DNA from: Dictyobacter kobayashii
Lineage (GTDB): Bacteria; Chloroflexota; Ktedonobacteria; Ktedonobacterales; Ktedonobacteraceae
NCBI RefSeq assembly: GCF_003967555.1
Contig: NZ_BIFS01000001.1
Span: forward strand, 1,860,001-1,924,000
DNA: 64,000 bases
Direction of reading: 5' to 3'
Positions 62,993 through 64,000 of the stretch are shown piece after piece. How positions within the stretch are numbered: position 1 is the first letter of the stretch; every line of letters begins with the position of its first letter. Under the pieces are notes generated by a model. That model saw only the letters and a program-made list of their open reading frames with translations, ran no database searches and was not told the DNA's origin. Made by a program: the position numbers and the translations under genes.

Positions 62993-64000
62993 GTGGTCTG
63001 GTATATGATCCTTCAGGGCCTGGAGTTCGCTTATCTACCAATTATACTCTTGATGACGGCACAGGCGATCTTCAATATACGGCTACACCTATTTATCTGG
63101 GAGACGCCCGAGCATGCATGGCTTAATCATGCACCCACGATTTATCGACATCCCAATCTCTCTTTTTCTATTTTCCTCCCGGCACGCCATGAAGAAAATA
63201 TCTTTTGTGAGACCATTCAAAAAGTCTACAACCTCAATTATCCCAAAGAATTACTGCAAATTATCGCCATCTGCCGAGAAGATGATCCTGGCACAATTGC
63301 TGAGGCTCAGAATAAGATCGATGAAATTGGACATCCCAATATTCAGCTACTTATCTTTAATGACGGACCCATCAATAAACCCCATGGCTTGAACCTGGCA
63401 TTACAGGTAGCGACTGGCGATATGATTACTATTTTTGATGCAGAGGATGAGCCGCATCCCGATATCCTCAATGTCATTAATACGACTGTACTTAATGAAC
63501 ATGTAGAGGTAATTCAGAGTGGGGTACAGCTGATGAATCACAACACGAAATGGTTTTGCTTTTTTAATGTGCTGGAATATTTTTTCTGGTTCAAATCTTC
63601 GATGCACTTCTTCGCTAAAATTGGCATGACCCCTTTGGGAGGCAATACCGTTTTTGTGCGTCGGGAAGTTGTAGAACACTTAGGCGGGTGGGATGAACAT
63701 TGCCTGACTGAGGATGCAGACCTGGGCATTCGGCTCTGCCTGTCTCATACACGTCTGCGCATCATCTATGATGATGAGTTTGTAACGCGTGAAGAAACTC
63801 CTCACACGCTGAGCCAATTTATCAAACAACGCACACGCTGGAATCAGGGCTTTATCCAGGTGCTTCTCAAGGGCGATTGGAGGCAGTTGGATAAGATGTC
63901 GCAACGTTTTCTGGCGTTCTATATTCTTATTCTGCCCGAGCTGCAGGCTTTTTTCGCACTACTGGTGCCTGTATCCTTGCTCATGTTCTTTCTGGTCAAA
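62993..64000 (+). CDS. Family 2 glycosyltransferase, cellulose-synthase-like, cut by window edge
   Basis: The frame from a GTG at 62993 stays open to the window end (336 codons). After two N-terminal membrane-like segments (FAYLPIILLMTAQAIFNI) comes a GT-A domain: SIFLPARHEENIF, IFDAEDEPHPD (DxD), TEDADLGIRL (acidic base) and QRTRWNQGF (QxxRW). A further membrane helix starts at the end. This is the layout of processive or polyprenyl glycosyltransferases that make exopolysaccharide. GGGAGGGG lies 4 bases before GTG; ATG 63005 is an alternative. Confidence 0.85.
   Translation, partial: MVWYMILQGLEFAYLPIILLMTAQAIFNIRLHLFIWETPEHAWLNHAPTIYRHPNLSFSIFLPARHEENIFCETIQKVYNLNYPKELLQIIAICREDDPGTIAEAQNKIDEIGHPNIQLLIFNDGPINKPHGLNLALQVATGDMITIFDAEDEPHPDILNVINTTVLNEHVEVIQSGVQLMNHNTKWFCFFNVLEYFFWFKSSMHFFAKIGMTPLGGNTVFVRREVVEHLGGWDEHCLTEDADLGIRLCLSHTRLRIIYDDEFVTREETPHTLSQFIKQRTRWNQGFIQVLLKGDWRQLDKMSQRFLAFYILILPELQAFFALLVPVSLLMFFLVK

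Overview
The window looks like chromosomal DNA of a soil-type bacterium of the Chloroflexota, most likely Ktedonobacteria-like. This is an inference from gene content and style: GC near one half, a diverse signalling and sugar-metabolism complement, a PmbA/TldD pair, an rpmB-asp23-fakA-fakB block, DUF3090 and DUF503 proteins, and long perfect hairpins between genes. No rRNA or tRNA gene and no CRISPR array was seen. Coordinates come from reading the sequence; family names come from recognised motifs, not from searches.

Layout. 1-3.1 kb: a truncated methylase-like gene, the bifunctional NAD(P)H-hydrate repair enzyme and rplI. 3.16-12.48 kb: an integrated mobile element of about 9.3 kb, bounded by a 15-bp direct repeat. 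It carries a tyrosine recombinase, a split replication-initiator-like gene, a SprT-like metalloprotease, a large inverted repeat that could be an origin, a membrane protein, an OB-fold-like protein, a lytic transglycosylase and an AT-rich creatininase/GntR pair. 12.5-20.6 kb: CoxG-like protein, a frameshifted RNase D-like gene, then a DeoR regulator and a galE-galT-phosphatase-galK operon. 20.7-26.5 kb: carbonic anhydrase, isocitrate dehydrogenase, SGNH lipoprotein, PhoU, PIG-L deacetylase. 26.5-31.1 kb: a cell-envelope operon (DUF503, WecG/TagA, split HldE, MurJ). 31.4-38.9 kb: upp, two stand-alone receivers, DppA, a soluble chemoreceptor, hflX. 39-42.4 kb: two insertion sequences, one on each side of the cvpA / GC-rich repeat region. 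42.4-45.2 kb: tldD and tldE. 45.6-47.6 kb: tgt overlapping a 16S rRNA m7G1405 methyltransferase homologue. 47.6-52 kb: AraC regulator, GH2 glycosidase, MFS transporter. 52.4-57.3 kb: rlmN, rpmB, asp23, fakA, fakB. 57.3-64 kb: zinc-ribbon protein flanked by a hairpin-plus-tail repeat, small unknown genes, DUF3090, a hydroxyacid dehydrogenase, an unknown protein and a truncated glycosyltransferase 2.

The observations most worth a second look are: the mobile element, its att site placed inside a promoter, and its shared palindromic leaders; the repeat family built from a variable perfect hairpin plus a constant tail; the Rmt/Sgm-type 16S methyltransferase; and a set of genes (rnd-like, galK, upp, tldD) that are each broken by loss of one base in a G or C run, which suggests consensus error more than real decay.
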